A DNA stretch of 64,000 bases, taken from positions 1 to 64,000 of the forward strand of contig CAMOVK010000004.1 of assembly GCA_946627325.1 (NCBI GenBank), in the 5' to 3' direction. The notes beneath the pieces are model-generated. The model did not search any database. It was not told where the DNA came from and saw only the letters and a program-made list of their open reading frames with translations. The DNA is from an uncultured Prevotella sp. GTDB taxonomy: Bacteria > Bacteroidota > Bacteroidia > Bacteroidales > Bacteroidaceae. Made by a program: the position numbers and the translations under genes. Shown piece after piece: positions 7,833 to 16,328 of the stretch (position 1 is the stretch's first letter; each line of letters starts with the position of its first letter).

Positions 7833-10388
7833 TTAGAAAGAAAGGTCGAAAGCAAATCGAATGCCGTGCTTGTGAGCCGTCGGCAAATTGTTGTAACTCA
7901 TGCGGCGCACATAGTCAATCTGGAAAAACTTAAAGACGTTGTGCACACCTACTATGATTTCCCAATAAGGCTGGTCTTTCTGCATCAGACTCGTACCCTC
8001 TGGAAAATAGAAAAGCTCGTTAGAATTGGCATTTGAGAGAGCAAACGGATTGTTTTTCTCCGTCAGATAGCCCATCATTCCCTTCACACCAATAAACTCA
8101 CGCCACTTCAATCGGCGTAGGAAAGGAATACGATTGAAAATCTTACCGTTCATATCCCACCCCACATCGAGCATGGCATAGCGGTCGGTCAGAAACTCCA
8201 TGTTGTTCATGAGAGCAAACGTACCCGATTCAGAGATGAAACTCAGGTTGGTCGGAGGCATGATAAGCAATGGGAAAGGCACAGTGTTCCATTGAGCACC
8301 AGCTTTAATTCGAGCATCAATCTTGCCCCAACTCTTCATCCAAAAGCGCTTATAGACACCCGCTTCAGTGTAGTTGTAACGATAACGGCCACCAAACAGT
8401 CCGTCGAAGCCCATCGTATGACTTATAGAAAACTCTGGATTGTCGAAGTTTGTAGGGAACCTATTTTGTTTAGTGTTAACATAAGTGCGCCCCGGACACA
8501 AAATAAAGCCCAACGTAGCCTCCGTCGTTCGGATTTTGTTAACGTAATCTCCGCTCGCTACACGCTGGAAAAAGAGTTCGCCTTTGGGCTCGTTGCTCTC
8601 CATTTTCAATCTAAAGAGCGTGCGGAAGCCCCAATCTGTCTCCCAATCAAACTTCAATTGCTGACGATTATACAGATACATCTGATTGACCGAAGTCCAT
8701 CGGAAAGCCGTGAAAACATTATCCTTGTCTGTTACGAGGAACTTATCCGAAGGCGACATTACATCGTAGCTCGTCTCGAAAGAAATAATTCGCGACGGAA
8801 ACTCTGACGGCTGATATTCTTTCTTGTTGAAAGAGTAGGTCAAGAGACTGCTATAGTAGTGGTTTTTCGACTTTGTTCCATAGGCATAATACCCCTTCCA
8901 AAAGAGATGGGGATTGAGTGCAGCAGTCGTTTGACCAGATGCACGGAGACGAATGTTATCGACAAAGTTTCGAGAAACTATCGTATTGATCGGTCCGATA
9001 TCGAATTTACTCTTCGTAGCAGGCGTTCCCGACTCTATGAAATTCTCTATTACGGCACGAACACCCACCATAATCCACTTAAAACCCTTCGTCTCTTGCA
9101 TTCGTTGGAGAAATGTTGACATCGAAGACTCACTCTTTGTCAATTCTACCTTTCTATTCTCTGCCCAGAAAGCATCGTCTTTTATCTTCGCATCGGAATG
9201 ATAGCGCAACTTGGCTTTACCCTTAAACAAACGCTCATCAATAGGTTCGAAAGAGTAATCGTGGAGTCTCGTTGTACGAATGGCTACCGCCTTAGTAAGG
9301 AAACTAGTGAGCGACAGTTCAACAAGCATATCGTCAATAGTCAGAACCCACTCCCCATTAGGCTGCAACTCATATTCCTGCTGTATCTTTAGATTTTCAA
9401 CAAAATTTACATCACTGCGCTTTGGAATAGTGATGTTTGCCTTGCGCAAATGCAATGTGCTGTCGGCAAGAACATAAATCTCACCCCTGAAACCAAAATC
9501 TTGCTGATTGTTTGGGAAAAATTGCAAATGAAAACACTTGTCTTTGCCGACAAATGTCGTGTCTTCAATGTAAAAACGATAGAAAGCGATAGCATCTTTT
9601 CCTATCGGACTGGTGAAAGGATACTGCAAAAGACGCACCTGATCATCGTACAAATCAACATCGGTAAACACGTCTTTGAGCATCGTATTGATGAGTTCGC
9701 CTGTCTCAATTAGTTTGTTTATACCATTGCTACGCTGTCCTATAATGATGTCTTTCTCCGATTTAGGCGATTTTCTGTAAATGTGTCGAGTTATGGTTTC
9801 ATCGACAGTGAGTGGCAATATCAGCTTGTCATTCCAGTCACAGAACTCCACTTGGTCAATAAACCAATCACGCTTTTTTGACTCTTCGATTACTTCATCA
9901 GGCGAAACGTCGTTGACTGCGAATGTAAGTTTCTGGTATTTTTCATACTCGAAGAAGTCGTAATTTGTCAAATCGGAGCGTTTTTTAGCTTCGATAACTC
10001 TCTGCATTAACTCCACCGCAGGATTGTTTTTACGGCTATACTTGCTCTTTTTCTTCGACTTAACAACTACTTCATCAAGCCTTCGAGTATCGGGCTTTAA
10101 CTTATAGACCTGCTCTTCGGGTGTGTCTTTTCTTATATTAAACTTCTGTGACTTGTATCCTACGGCACTAATGGTTATCTGGTCGCCTTCTATTCGCTCA
10201 ATAGAAAAGCGCCCTTCCTCACTGCCTACAATGGTAATGCCATGCTCTTTGTACTTCACTGTTGGTGAGGTAACGGCTTCGCCCGAGTAGGTATCTATAA
10301 CAATGCCCTTGAGTTGGGCACTTACAGAAAGCGTAACTACCCAACTCAAGAAAGTCAATATAATATGTTTTCTAATCGATTTCTTCAT
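7833..10388 (-). CDS. DUF5686 outer-membrane protein with carboxypeptidase-regulatory-like domain
   Basis: The 851-residue protein has a signal peptide ending VSAQ and an N-terminal carboxypeptidase-regulatory-like (CarboxypepD_reg) domain (LKGIVIDTYSGEAV, about residues 25-110). A Lys-rich segment (KSKKKSKYSRKN) follows, then a long DUF5686 beta-strand-rich region ending in an aromatic residue (FAFDLSF), typical of outer-membrane barrels. Function unknown; not a TonB receptor, because no plug is seen. The track start is a GTG; the ATG at 10388 gives a better signal peptide. It overlaps the end of ino1 by 17 bp. Confidence 0.82.
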   Translation of the reverse strand: MKKSIRKHIILTFLSWVVTLSVSAQLKGIVIDTYSGEAVTSPTVKYKEHGITIVGSEEGRFSIERIEGDQITISAVGYKSQKFNIRKDTPEEQVYKLKPDTRRLDEVVVKSKKKSKYSRKNNPAVELMQRVIEAKKRSDLTNYDFFEYEKYQKLTFAVNDVSPDEVIEESKKRDWFIDQVEFCDWNDKLILPLTVDETITRHIYRKSPKSEKDIIIGQRSNGINKLIETGELINTMLKDVFTDVDLYDDQVRLLQYPFTSPIGKDAIAFYRFYIEDTTFVGKDKCFHLQFFPNNQQDFGFRGEIYVLADSTLHLRKANITIPKRSDVNFVENLKIQQEYELQPNGEWVLTIDDMLVELSLTSFLTKAVAIRTTRLHDYSFEPIDERLFKGKAKLRYHSDAKIKDDAFWAENRKVELTKSESSMSTFLQRMQETKGFKWIMVGVRAVIENFIESGTPATKSKFDIGPINTIVSRNFVDNIRLRASGQTTAALNPHLFWKGYYAYGTKSKNHYYSSLLTYSFNKKEYQPSEFPSRIISFETSYDVMSPSDKFLVTDKDNVFTAFRWTSVNQMYLYNRQQLKFDWETDWGFRTLFRLKMESNEPKGELFFQRVASGDYVNKIRTTEATLGFILCPGRTYVNTKQNRFPTNFDNPEFSISHTMGFDGLFGGRYRYNYTEAGVYKRFWMKSWGKIDARIKAGAQWNTVPFPLLIMPPTNLSFISESGTFALMNNMEFLTDRYAMLDVGWDMNGKIFNRIPFLRRLKWREFIGVKGMMGYLTEKNNPFALSNANSNELFYFPEGTSLMQKDQPYWEIIVGVHNVFKFFQIDYVRRMSYNNLPTAHKHGIRFAFDLSF

Positions 10389-11700
10389 CTGCCTCGTAGC
10401 CACCCATTTCTCTTATGGCATTCTTCAGCATGGTGTACTGCTGATATAGATTGTTTATCGGTTCTTCGCCCTTTGTATAATCGTGCATTGGGCTCTTGAG
10501 ATAGAAACTTAGGAAGCGTTGTATTCCATATCTTCCAGCACGCGCTGCAAGGTCGGAAAGCAAGCAAAGGTCGAGCACGAGTGGTGCTGCGAGTATTGAA
10601 TCGCGGCAAAGGAAATTGATTTTTATCTGCATAGGATAACCCATCCAGCCGAAGATATCAATGTTGTCCCATCCTTCTTTATTGTCGTTTCGTGGTGGAT
10701 AGTAATTTATTCTCACCTTATGGAAGTACTGGGTGTCTTCATCGTTGCCGTGACCATATAGGTCGGGTTGTTGTTCGGGCTTTAGAATGGTTTCCAATGT
10801 AGATAGTTTGCTTACTTCTTTTGTACGGAAATTCTCTGGTACATCAAGCACCAGTCCGTCTCGATTGCCGAGAATGTTTGTCGAGAACCATCCGCTCAGT
10901 CCTAAGCATCGTGTTCCTATAATGGGAGCAAATCCGCTTTTGACGAGTGTTTGTCCTGTTTTGAAGTCCTTTCCAGCTATTGGCATTTGTGTTTTCTCTG
11001 CCAATTCCCACATTGCAGGTATGTCAACGGTTGTGTTTGGTGCTCCCATCACGAATGGAGCGCCTTCTGCGAGAGCTGCATAGGCGTAGCACATTGAAGG
11101 AGCTACGTGTTCTTTATCGTCATCGCGCATTGCTTTTTCGAGTGAAGCGAGTGTTCCGTGAACTGGTTCATATACAGGAACGTAGATTTCTGTTGATGCT
11201 GCCCATATCACTACGATGCGCTCTACTCCGCTGTTTTGTTTGAAATTTCGTATGTCTTGACGTAGTTGTTCGACCATTTCCCATCGTGTTTTGCCTTTCA
11301 TTACGTTGTCTCCGTCAAGGCGTTTGGCGTAGTTCTTGTCGAAAGCTGCTGGCATTGGTTTGATTTTCTCGAGTTCTTCGCGCACTGGTTCTATGTCTTT
11401 CTCCTTCAATACTTCTGCATACATTGCTGCTTGATATGCATTTTGCGGATAAACGTCCCATGTAGCGAATTCGAGGTCGTTGAGTTTTGCCAAAGGTACG
11501 ATGTCGTAATAGGACAGGTATTGCTTGTCGTTGCCTTTTCCTACGCGTATTTTGTCGTATTGTGTCATTGACCCGACAGGTTTTGTAAGACCTTTTCTTG
11601 CCATCATAACACCTGTAAAGAATGTTGTTGTCACTGCTCCGCAGCCTACAACCATTATTCCTAATTTGCCCGTTGCGGGCTTAACGTCTGTTTGTTTCAT
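10372..11700 (-). CDS. ino1: Inositol-3-phosphate synthase
   Basis: NAD-dependent isomerisation of glucose-6-phosphate to inositol-3-phosphate, the entry step to inositol lipids. The 442-residue protein opens with a Rossmann loop (GIMVVGCGAVTTTFFTG). It has the family blocks DKNYAKRLDGDN, VIWAASTEI, GAPNTTVDIPAMWE, GKDFKTGQT and LGLSGWFSTNILGN. It is the last gene of a five-gene cluster that resembles the Bacteroides thetaiotaomicron inositol-lipid locus. The HAD gene upstream ends 55 bp before it. Confidence 0.93.
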   Translation of the reverse strand: MKQTDVKPATGKLGIMVVGCGAVTTTFFTGVMMARKGLTKPVGSMTQYDKIRVGKGNDKQYLSYYDIVPLAKLNDLEFATWDVYPQNAYQAAMYAEVLKEKDIEPVREELEKIKPMPAAFDKNYAKRLDGDNVMKGKTRWEMVEQLRQDIRNFKQNSGVERIVVIWAASTEIYVPVYEPVHGTLASLEKAMRDDDKEHVAPSMCYAYAALAEGAPFVMGAPNTTVDIPAMWELAEKTQMPIAGKDFKTGQTLVKSGFAPIIGTRCLGLSGWFSTNILGNRDGLVLDVPENFRTKEVSKLSTLETILKPEQQPDLYGHGNDEDTQYFHKVRINYYPPRNDNKEGWDNIDIFGWMGYPMQIKINFLCRDSILAAPLVLDLCLLSDLAARAGRYGIQRFLSFYLKSPMHDYTKGEEPINNLYQQYTMLKNAIREMGGYEADEEID

Positions 11701-11755
11701 CTTTTTACTTTGTTGTTTTTATTATATTAACGTATTATTTTCCACATTATTGTAT

Positions 11756-12451
11756 TTAGGGATTTGTCTTCAATGTTTGTTCGAGTTGTTCTATATTGTA
11801 GATAATTTCATCTGCGAGTGTTTCGTCTTCTGGTGTTTCGTTCCATGCCATACCTTTTATCCATATTGTTTTGAATCCTAACATTTTTGCAGGTCGTATG
11901 TCGTTTTTGATTGAATCGCCTATTACTATGGTTTGTTCTGGCGTGGTTTTCATCTGTTGGATTGTGAGTCGGAAAATGTTTGGGTCTGGTTTTCTTATTC
12001 CCACTACAGCCGATTCGATTACCAGGTCGAACAGGTTGTCGAGCTGGAATTCTCTCAACACGGTTGTCAGGTTGCCGTAGAAGTTGCTGACAAGTGCAGT
12101 TGGGTAATTATTTTTCAGTCGTGTTATCACTTTCCGGCTGTGCTCGGTCTGCTCTTTTGTGTGCTGATAGAGTATTTCTACCATCTCATTTGCTCTGTTC
12201 ATATCAGCTCCGAGCATCTCTATCTGTCGTGTTATTTTCTCTTGGAGCACTTCTCGAAAAGTTGTTTCAGGTTTTATTATTGGTTCTCTTCCCAGCAATT
12301 GTTCTGTTTTTACGTATGCTTTTCGATATTGCTGGTAATCGACCTTAATTTGTAGTTGTTCGTATGCCTGCCAGATTACTTGTCCCCAATGGTGTCCACC
12401 TGTGTCGAGTGTGCCTCCATAGTCGAAAAGTAGCGTATGTTTATTGTTCAT
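11756..12451 (-). CDS. HAD-superfamily hydrolase, candidate phosphatidylinositol-phosphate phosphatase
   Basis: A 231-residue HAD protein with motif I FDYGGTLD at residues 9-16, a Ser/Thr region (ALVSNFYGN), and motifs III/IV (GIRKPDP, VIGDSIKNDI). In B. thetaiotaomicron a HAD phosphatase of the inositol-lipid locus removes the phosphate from phosphatidylinositol phosphate; position in the cluster suggests the same job. In motif I the usual D-x-D is D10-Y-G12, so the general-acid Asp is missing. It overlaps the phosphatidyltransferase gene by 11 bp. Another sugar- or lipid-phosphate substrate is possible. Confidence 0.75.
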   Translation of the reverse strand: MNNKHTLLFDYGGTLDTGGHHWGQVIWQAYEQLQIKVDYQQYRKAYVKTEQLLGREPIIKPETTFREVLQEKITRQIEMLGADMNRANEMVEILYQHTKEQTEHSRKVITRLKNNYPTALVSNFYGNLTTVLREFQLDNLFDLVIESAVVGIRKPDPNIFRLTIQQMKTTPEQTIVIGDSIKNDIRPAKMLGFKTIWIKGMAWNETPEDETLADEIIYNIEQLEQTLKTNP

Positions 12452-13406
12452 ATTTGAATTCAGAGTTGCTTGTAATCGTATTATAGATTTTGAGGCAGAG
12501 TTGCTCGTGGTGTCTGTGCATATAGATATACATTATCTGCAGAATTGTTATCTCTATGATTGGATAAATCCATGGCACGTCTGCAAGGCAAGTGATATAG
12601 ATTGTTATGGCTCTTAGATTGAATGTAAGGAGGTTTGTCAGTGGCATTAGCGGTTTGCTTCCTGTTATGAATTGCTGTCGTATGTCAGCTGGTAGGTTTT
12701 CTATTCCTCCATATTTATTTTCGATTATTGCATATAGTTTTTGGAAAAGTGGTGTTCTATGCTCTTGACTTCGGCAGTATGCGGTATAGTTATAGTAGAA
12801 CACTCGGTGCCAGAACGCTCCTTTTCGTGGCAGCGATTTGTAGATTTCTTCTTGTTGACGAGAGGTGTTCAACTCTGCTCCGTCTTTGCCTTTAAGGAGC
12901 CATAGGTGTATCTGTCGATAGTAGTCAGCCAAAGAACTTTGTGGTGAGTGACACAACACGCCTGCGCAGACTACAAGTATCAGTCCGAATATGCCCCACG
13001 TTACATCGGTTGCGAGCATTGGTTGGTTCCATAGGCGTATGGCTATTGCGAGATAAATCGCGAAGAACCACACATCGCCCGAGAAGCCATCGAGCATGCG
13101 TCCGATGAGTGTTTTCTTTCCGGAGAGTCGTGCCATTTGTCCGTCGGTGCTGTCGCAGAAGTTGGCAATCATGAGCATTAGTATGCCGCAAATGTTGTGC
13201 AGGGTGTCTGTATAGTGGAAAAACCATCCTGCTGCCACGCCGAAAAATATCGAGACTATGGTTATTACATTGGGGTGGATGCCCATTTTGTTCCACAGTA
13301 GTGCGAAAACCAATCCTATGGGTCGTGTGAACCACACATCGAGCCATTCTTCTGTGTCTTTCGATTTCATCGAACTTCGCAAGATGTCTCTAAACGATTG
13401 TTTCAT
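12441..13406 (-). CDS. CDP-alcohol phosphatidyltransferase, candidate phosphatidylinositol-phosphate synthase
   Basis: An integral membrane enzyme that joins a CDP-activated lipid to an alcohol phosphate; in this cluster the acceptor is probably inositol-phosphate. The signature is at residues 85-111: DSTDGQMAR (D85, D88), G102, D106 and D111. The last two Asp are separated by four residues instead of the canonical three. Hydrophobic helices flank it. I start at the ATG at 13406 (321 residues), which makes an ATGA overlap with the upstream gene; the longer track ORF begins with a basic Ser/Arg-rich stretch that is a shadow of that gene. Confidence 0.82.
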   Translation of the reverse strand: MKQSFRDILRSSMKSKDTEEWLDVWFTRPIGLVFALLWNKMGIHPNVITIVSIFFGVAAGWFFHYTDTLHNICGILMLMIANFCDSTDGQMARLSGKKTLIGRMLDGFSGDVWFFAIYLAIAIRLWNQPMLATDVTWGIFGLILVVCAGVLCHSPQSSLADYYRQIHLWLLKGKDGAELNTSRQQEEIYKSLPRKGAFWHRVFYYNYTAYCRSQEHRTPLFQKLYAIIENKYGGIENLPADIRQQFITGSKPLMPLTNLLTFNLRAITIYITCLADVPWIYPIIEITILQIMYIYMHRHHEQLCLKIYNTITSNSEFKYEQ

Positions 13407-14236
13407 GTTGTTTGGCATTTTGGCATTCTTTGTGTGTCTTCTATTTCTTGTGCTACTGCTTCGGCTGCTTTGTCTCGGCATCGTCGGAAACTTGGCCAGT
13501 CGTTGAAATCGATGAAATACCATTTTCCTTCGCTTGTGATGATTGCGTCGCCGCCATAGACGATTGTTCCCGTCAAATGGCTGATGCGTTGAGCATCGGA
13601 TGTGAAACGCTGTCGGTCGAAGTCATAATGGTTTGGCTTTCCGTTAATTTGTTCGTTTCCAAACTTCGAAAAGCCATCGTTGTCGGGATAGTATATTTCG
13701 AAAAATCGTGATTGTCCGACACCGTAGAATTTCACGAGGTCGCCCTCAATGTGTGTCTGCACTACGATGTCTGTCACTCCTCGTGCGGCGAACAGCTGTC
13801 GTTGCTTATTGAGTGCGTCTTTGTCGGGGCAGAACACTACGTCGTCGGGGGTTTGTGCTGTCTGGTCGCCACGCTTTATCCAGAATCTCTCGCCTTCTTG
13901 TTCCGAAGGTATGGGTATTGAGTTTTCGCGCAGTATGTGGTTGAGTCTGCTGCGGCTGCATGAGCGTATTGCTGATGGTGAGTTCACTATTGAAATGCCT
14001 CTTTTAGCCATTTCGTCGAGTTGGGACAGTGCTTCTTGGCTTCGTGCCATTGTCAGAACGATGTCGGAAGGGTGTATAAGGTCGGCTATGATGCTTATCT
14101 GGTCTTCACCGATATTAAGGTTCTGGTATCCTTTCGCTGCGAGTTGCTTCCCTACTGCCTGCATAATGGCTCTGTCGGCTTCCTCCGACGAGGGCGAATA
14201 TCGCTCTGCCCGATAGATAAGAACTGCCTGTTTCAT
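13403..14236 (-). CDS. ATP-grasp-like protein of the inositol-lipid cluster
   Basis: A 277-residue soluble protein. The middle and C-terminal parts look like an ATP-grasp fold: a nucleotide-binding strand (DIVVQTHIEGDLVKFYGVG) and a catalytic-loop-like FIDFNDWPSF near residue 250. ATP-grasp enzymes ligate a carboxylate to an amine or similar; some phosphorylate inositol phosphates, so an inositol-related kinase or ligase role is conceivable. Start and stop both overlap neighbours by 4 bp (ATGA), so it is tightly coupled to the nucleotidyltransferase and the phosphatidyltransferase. The reaction is not known. Confidence 0.7.
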   Translation of the reverse strand: MKQAVLIYRAERYSPSSEEADRAIMQAVGKQLAAKGYQNLNIGEDQISIIADLIHPSDIVLTMARSQEALSQLDEMAKRGISIVNSPSAIRSCSRSRLNHILRENSIPIPSEQEGERFWIKRGDQTAQTPDDVVFCPDKDALNKQRQLFAARGVTDIVVQTHIEGDLVKFYGVGQSRFFEIYYPDNDGFSKFGNEQINGKPNHYDFDRQRFTSDAQRISHLTGTIVYGGDAIITSEGKWYFIDFNDWPSFRRCRDKAAEAVAQEIEDTQRMPKCQTT

Positions 14237-14955
14237 CGCGTCATCTCCTCTGCTCGTGTTATATCGCTGGCATGGTCGATGTCGATTACCTTTCCCATGT
14301 CGAAGGCACGCAGTCTGACACCATCTGCAATGAGTGCGCGCTGGAAGTTGCGCATACGGCTTTCGCCTCGCTCCAGACAGCGTTGAAGAGTGGGAAAGGA
14401 GCGCGAGGTCAGACCATAGATACCTGCGCTGATATAACTACTACTGGGATTGTCGGAAAATCCTTTTATTGCAAGTGTCGATTCGTCGATATCGACATAC
14501 AGAGGTTTTTCGTCTTCGATATATTGAGTAACGCCCATCAATCCATCAGCCTCATCGCTTGCGAGAGCACTACTGAATGCATCGACGTACTGGACGAAGC
14601 GTTTTTCAGAAAAAACAGTGTCAACAGTAGTGACAATAAACTTACTATCACTACCCATCATCTTACTTATTTCGGCAAAAGTGTGCATACTACTTGGAGT
14701 AGTCTTCACCTCGAAACGCAACGGGACCTTACCATTTTCAAGTCCTCGTATAGCCATTGCTTCCAGATGGTCGCTAACCTGATGAGTAAGGGCATTGCAA
14801 ACAACGCAGATTTCCTCTGCACCACAGTTACAGAAAATGCGCAACAACCTATCAATAAGCGGCTCACCATTAATCTCTACCAACGGTTTGGGCTTGTCAA
14901 CACCATCTTGTAAGAGGCGCGAACCCTCGCCTGCGGCAATAATCCCGAATTTCAC
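14233..14955 (-). CDS. Nucleotidyltransferase family protein (sugar/alcohol-phosphate NTP transferase)
   Basis: The 240-residue protein has the nucleotidyltransferase opening AAGEGSRLLQDGVDKPKPLVEINGEPLI and a metal-binding-type TTVDTVF segment. Members transfer NMP to a sugar or alcohol phosphate. As the first gene of the inositol-lipid cluster it may activate inositol phosphate or a headgroup sugar, which is inference from position. It is preceded on the minus strand by a -7-like TACCTTTG (plus 14985-14992) without a good -33 box. Its coding strand switches from T-rich in the first half to A-rich in the second. Confidence 0.82.
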   Translation of the reverse strand: MKFGIIAAGEGSRLLQDGVDKPKPLVEINGEPLIDRLLRIFCNCGAEEICVVCNALTHQVSDHLEAMAIRGLENGKVPLRFEVKTTPSSMHTFAEISKMMGSDSKFIVTTVDTVFSEKRFVQYVDAFSSALASDEADGLMGVTQYIEDEKPLYVDIDESTLAIKGFSDNPSSSYISAGIYGLTSRSFPTLQRCLERGESRMRNFQRALIADGVRLRAFDMGKVIDIDHASDITRAEEMTR

Positions 14956-14984
14956 GAATTTTTCTCTCTATTATAAATAATGTG

Positions 14985-14992
14985 CAAAGGTA
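14985..14992 (-). promoter_or_regulatory. Candidate -7 box of the inositol-lipid operon
   Basis: TACCTTTG on the minus strand (plus CAAAGGTA) fits TAnnTTTG and lies 29 bp before the ATG of the first gene. No TTTG is found at the expected distance, only ATTG, so the call is tentative. Confidence 0.5.
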
Positions 14993-15093
14993 AGTAATAA
15001 TGCTGAAAACAATCACTTTTTCACTAAAAAAAATGCACCTTTCCGACACAGCACTTTATCATCGCCAAAACGATATCTATCCACAACCGATTT

Positions 15094-15176
15094 GGAAAGC
15101 ATACCTTTCCGACTCGGAAAGCATATCTTTTCAGCTCGGAAAGCATATCTTTTCAAAGCGAAAAGGCATGCTTTCC
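15094..15176. repeat. 22-bp-period array B (4 units)
   Basis: Four 17-bp units at 15094, 15116, 15138 and 15160 with 5-nt spacers (GACTC, AGCTC, AAAGC). The first three run GGAAAGCATAY-CTTTYC, the fourth is inverted. This is the only array between divergent genes, so a plain terminator role does not explain it. It occupies part of the 404-bp gap between the nucleotidyltransferase and miaA; the rest of the gap holds the promoters listed separately. Confidence 0.95.
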
Positions 15177-15244
15177 AAATCACACCGATAACCTACTGAT
15201 TTTCAAACAATAACACTTTTGCTCCGAAAACAACGAATAATTAT

Positions 15245-15275
15245 TTTGTTTTTCTCCCACTTAGTCGTAACTTTG
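15245..15275 (+). promoter_or_regulatory. miaA distal promoter (first of two copies)
   Basis: TTTG (15245-15248), 19 bp, TAACTTTG (15268-15275), within TTTTGTTTTTCTCCCACTTA and GTCGTAACTTTG. It is nearly identical to the second copy 67 bp downstream. Confidence 0.8.
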
Positions 15276-15311
15276 AATAAGTTACTCACGCTCGAAAAAG
15301 AAAAAAAAATT

Positions 15312-15342
15312 TTTGTTTTTTACTCACTTAATCGTAACTTTG
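15312..15342 (+). promoter_or_regulatory. miaA proximal promoter (second copy)
   Basis: TTTG (15312-15315), 19 bp, TAACTTTG (15335-15342). The miaA ATG is 17 bp past the -7 box, which leaves a very short leader and excludes the earlier start of the ORF track. Confidence 0.85.
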
Positions 15343-15359
15343 CCATATATACAAATTGT

Positions 15360-16295
15360 ATGACCGACAAGAAACGATTGATAACAATACTCGGACCGAC
15401 AGCAAGCGGCAAGACTTCGGTGGCAGTGGCACTCGCCAAAGCCGTCGATGGAGAAATCATCAGCGCCGACTCACGACAAGTATATCAACGAATGGACATC
15501 GGAACAGGCAAAGACTTAGCTGACTACAATATCGAAGGAACACACATACCATACCACCTAATCGATATATGCCAGCCTGGCACACGTTACAACCTATACG
15601 AATACCAACGCGACTTCCTCGATGCATACAACGACATAACATCGCGACAACGGCAACCAATACTATGCGGAGGAACAGGACTATACATAGAATCTGTACT
15701 GAAAGCATACAACCTATCAACAGTGCCACAAAACAATAAACTAAGAAAAGAACTCGAAGGAAAAACTCTCGAAGAACTAACAACAATACTCAAAAAACTA
15801 AAAGTAGAAAACCAATCGACAATGCACAACACAACCGATGTCGATTCTGCAGGAAGAGCAATCAGGGCAATTGAAATAGAAACCCACAACAAAAACAACC
15901 CAATGCCAAAAAGAGAGTTCCCAGAAATACCACACATAATCTTCGGAATAAACATCAGTCGAGAAATAAGACGCGACAAAATAACAAAACGACTCAAACA
16001 ACGACTCGACAACGGAATGATCGAAGAAGTCAGGAAACTCATTGAAAGCGGCATAAAACCAGAAAACCTCATCTACTACGGACTGGAATATAAATACCTA
16101 ACCGAATACGTCATAGGAAAACGAACATACAACGACATGGTCAGCAAACTTGAAATAGCAATACACCAGTTCGCAAAACGACAAATGACATGGTTCAGAG
16201 GAATGGAACGAAGAGGATTTACAATCAACTGGATAGACGCAACAATGACAACACAACAAAAAATAGAAACAATACGCAACATAGCACACATATAA
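15360..16295 (+). CDS. miaA: tRNA dimethylallyltransferase
   Basis: Adds a dimethylallyl group to A37 of tRNAs that read UNN codons. The 311-residue protein has the P-loop GPTASGKTSVAVALA, SADSRQVYQRMDIGTGK, the GGTGLYIESVL block and the C-terminal QFAKRQMTWFRG. The track ORF starts 47 residues earlier, inside two promoters, so I use the ATG at 15360. It heads a likely operon with a lipid kinase and three glycogen genes. From about 15,500 the coding strand is strikingly poor in T. Confidence 0.95.
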   Translation: MTDKKRLITILGPTASGKTSVAVALAKAVDGEIISADSRQVYQRMDIGTGKDLADYNIEGTHIPYHLIDICQPGTRYNLYEYQRDFLDAYNDITSRQRQPILCGGTGLYIESVLKAYNLSTVPQNNKLRKELEGKTLEELTTILKKLKVENQSTMHNTTDVDSAGRAIRAIEIETHNKNNPMPKREFPEIPHIIFGINISREIRRDKITKRLKQRLDNGMIEEVRKLIESGIKPENLIYYGLEYKYLTEYVIGKRTYNDMVSKLEIAIHQFAKRQMTWFRGMERRGFTINWIDATMTTQQKIETIRNIAHI

Positions 16296-16328
16296 AACAA
16301 CAACAACCAACAGTAACAACCCAAGAAA

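Noticed and set aside
15000-15191. ORFs 15000-15191, 30644-30967, 44744-44953 and 61348-61542 and the N-terminal extension of menE, which share peptides such as KAYLS and GKHIF
   Set aside because: The shared peptides are translations of the repeat arrays; none has coding character outside them.
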